From assembly GCA_016716475.1 (NCBI GenBank), contig JADJWG010000004.1, positions 558,001 to 622,000 of the forward strand: a stretch of DNA of 64,000 nt, written 5' to 3'. The DNA comes from Phycisphaerales bacterium (GTDB lineage Bacteria > Planctomycetota > Phycisphaerae > UBA1845 > Fen-1342). Each line of letters begins with the position of its first letter. The stretch's first letter is position 1. Made by a program: the position numbers and the translations under genes. The notes beneath the pieces are model-generated. The model saw only the letters and a program-made list of their open reading frames with translations. It did no database searches and was not told the origin of the DNA. Below are positions 63,411 through 64,000 of this stretch, piece by piece.

Positions 63411-64000
63411 TCAATTCCTTTGTTGCTCGCTCTCGGCATCTCCAAGCTCCACCGTCGGTGCGGCCGGCTGGGCCTCCGGCGGGCGATCGAAGGCGGTCGA
63501 CGGCGGGAGGCCGGGTGTACCGGTGCCCGCGATGAGATCGAGGATGAAAGTGCGCATGCGGGCACCGTCGGCGTCCCACTGGCGTTCGTCGAGGAGCCGC
63601 TCGCGTAGCTTGAGAGCTGGCAACAGTGTGGGCTGGTTGTGGATTGCCATCCGCGCGTTGAGCAGGGCGGCCGGTCGGTCGCCGCGCTCCAGTTGGGCGA
63701 GGGCTTCGTGCAGGTACGCCTGGGCCAGGCGCTCGCGGCCGCTGGCCAGCAGGCCGGCCCGCACGCCCACGCGCATGCGCTCGATGTCCTCGCGCAATAC
63801 ACGGAATTGGGCCTGTTCGGACGCGGTATCCTTCAACACATGGACCGTGAGCAGGATGATGACCTCTTCGCGCACAGTCTGATCGTTCCGGTTTCCGAAG
63901 AGGATGCCGCCGAACGGAATGTCCCCGAGCGCGGGGAGTTGCTGGCGGGAATTGACGGTACGCTCGCGGAAGAGTCCGCCGATGAGCACGGTGTTGCCGT
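63411..64000 (-). CDS. gspD: Secretin, C-terminal part (continues beyond the window)
   Basis: The window shows the last 196 or so residues; the frame stays open to base 64000. The secretin end is GNTVLIGGLFRERTVNSRQQLPALGDIPFGGILFGNRNDQTVREEVIILLTVHVLKD, which is the conserved outer-membrane channel core of GspD/PilQ. It continues with a TPR-like helical extension (ERLAQAYLHEALAQLERGDRPAALLNARMAI) and a Pro/Ala-rich tail ending SEQQRN, an unusual addition. It probably forms the outer-membrane pore for the operon at 50040-61968. Confidence 0.85.
   Translation of the reverse strand, partial: GNTVLIGGLFRERTVNSRQQLPALGDIPFGGILFGNRNDQTVREEVIILLTVHVLKDTASEQAQFRVLREDIERMRVGVRAGLLASGRERLAQAYLHEALAQLERGDRPAALLNARMAIHNQPTLLPALKLRERLLDERQWDADGARMRTFILDLIAGTGTPGLPPSTAFDRPPEAQPAAPTVELGDAESEQQRN

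Overview
The window is high-GC bacterial chromosome with dense, mostly intact genes. It suggests a member of the Planctomycetota, most likely Phycisphaerae-like. The reasons are two PEP-CTERM surface proteins, two pseudopilins with the FTLIELLVVVAIIALLISILLP-type N-terminus and a C-terminal DGHV motif, a GxGYxYP-family protein, and many orphan two-component and c-di-GMP proteins. The taxon is an inference from protein families; no rRNA or tRNA gene was seen.

Left part (1-15.9 kb): a PEP-CTERM protein; a YceH-like protein; a pair of degenerate receiver proteins, the second fused to an intact GGDEF domain with an I-site; a phosphoglycerate dehydrogenase-like enzyme; E1 alpha and beta of a 2-oxoacid dehydrogenase; an orphan ABC ATPase; three leftward DUF4139-type genes, two of which share a nearly identical 498 bp tract; an EamA transporter; a phytanoyl-CoA dioxygenase-like protein; and an AraR-type (GntR head, LacI body) regulator.

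Sugar region (14.7-27.2 kb): the regulator is divergent from a pseudopilin gene whose predicted promoter carries two TAAGTACTTA-like boxes 21 bp apart. A small secreted protein, an ABC sugar importer (binding protein and two permeases, no ATPase), a GxGYxYP protein, a URO-D family protein, an SSS symporter and a second PEP-CTERM protein follow. They read as a carbohydrate capture and uptake locus.

Central metabolism and signalling (27.4-49.7 kb): glutamate dehydrogenase; a 1648-residue PPDK_N-GAF-PPDK_N-nucleotidyltransferase fusion; an HD-GYP response regulator; an orphan CheB; a UDP-sugar pyrophosphorylase; a DUF362 protein; a second pseudopilin with a strong promoter and an approximately 465 nt leader; ribosomal protein S1; GatA; pyruvate kinase; pyruvate phosphate dikinase with a histone-H1-like basic tail; and an endonuclease/exonuclease/phosphatase family protein.

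Right part (50.0-64.0 kb): one tightly overlapping rightward operon: histidine kinase, receiver protein, HD-GYP protein, degenerate GGDEF protein, STAS protein, GspE/PilB ATPase, GspF/PilC, PilM, PilN, PilO, a GspC/PilP-like protein and a GspG-like pseudopilin. Facing it are a TPR lipoprotein and the C-terminal end of a secretin that runs off the window. Together they look like a type II secretion or type IV pilus-like machine with its signalling genes built into the same transcript.
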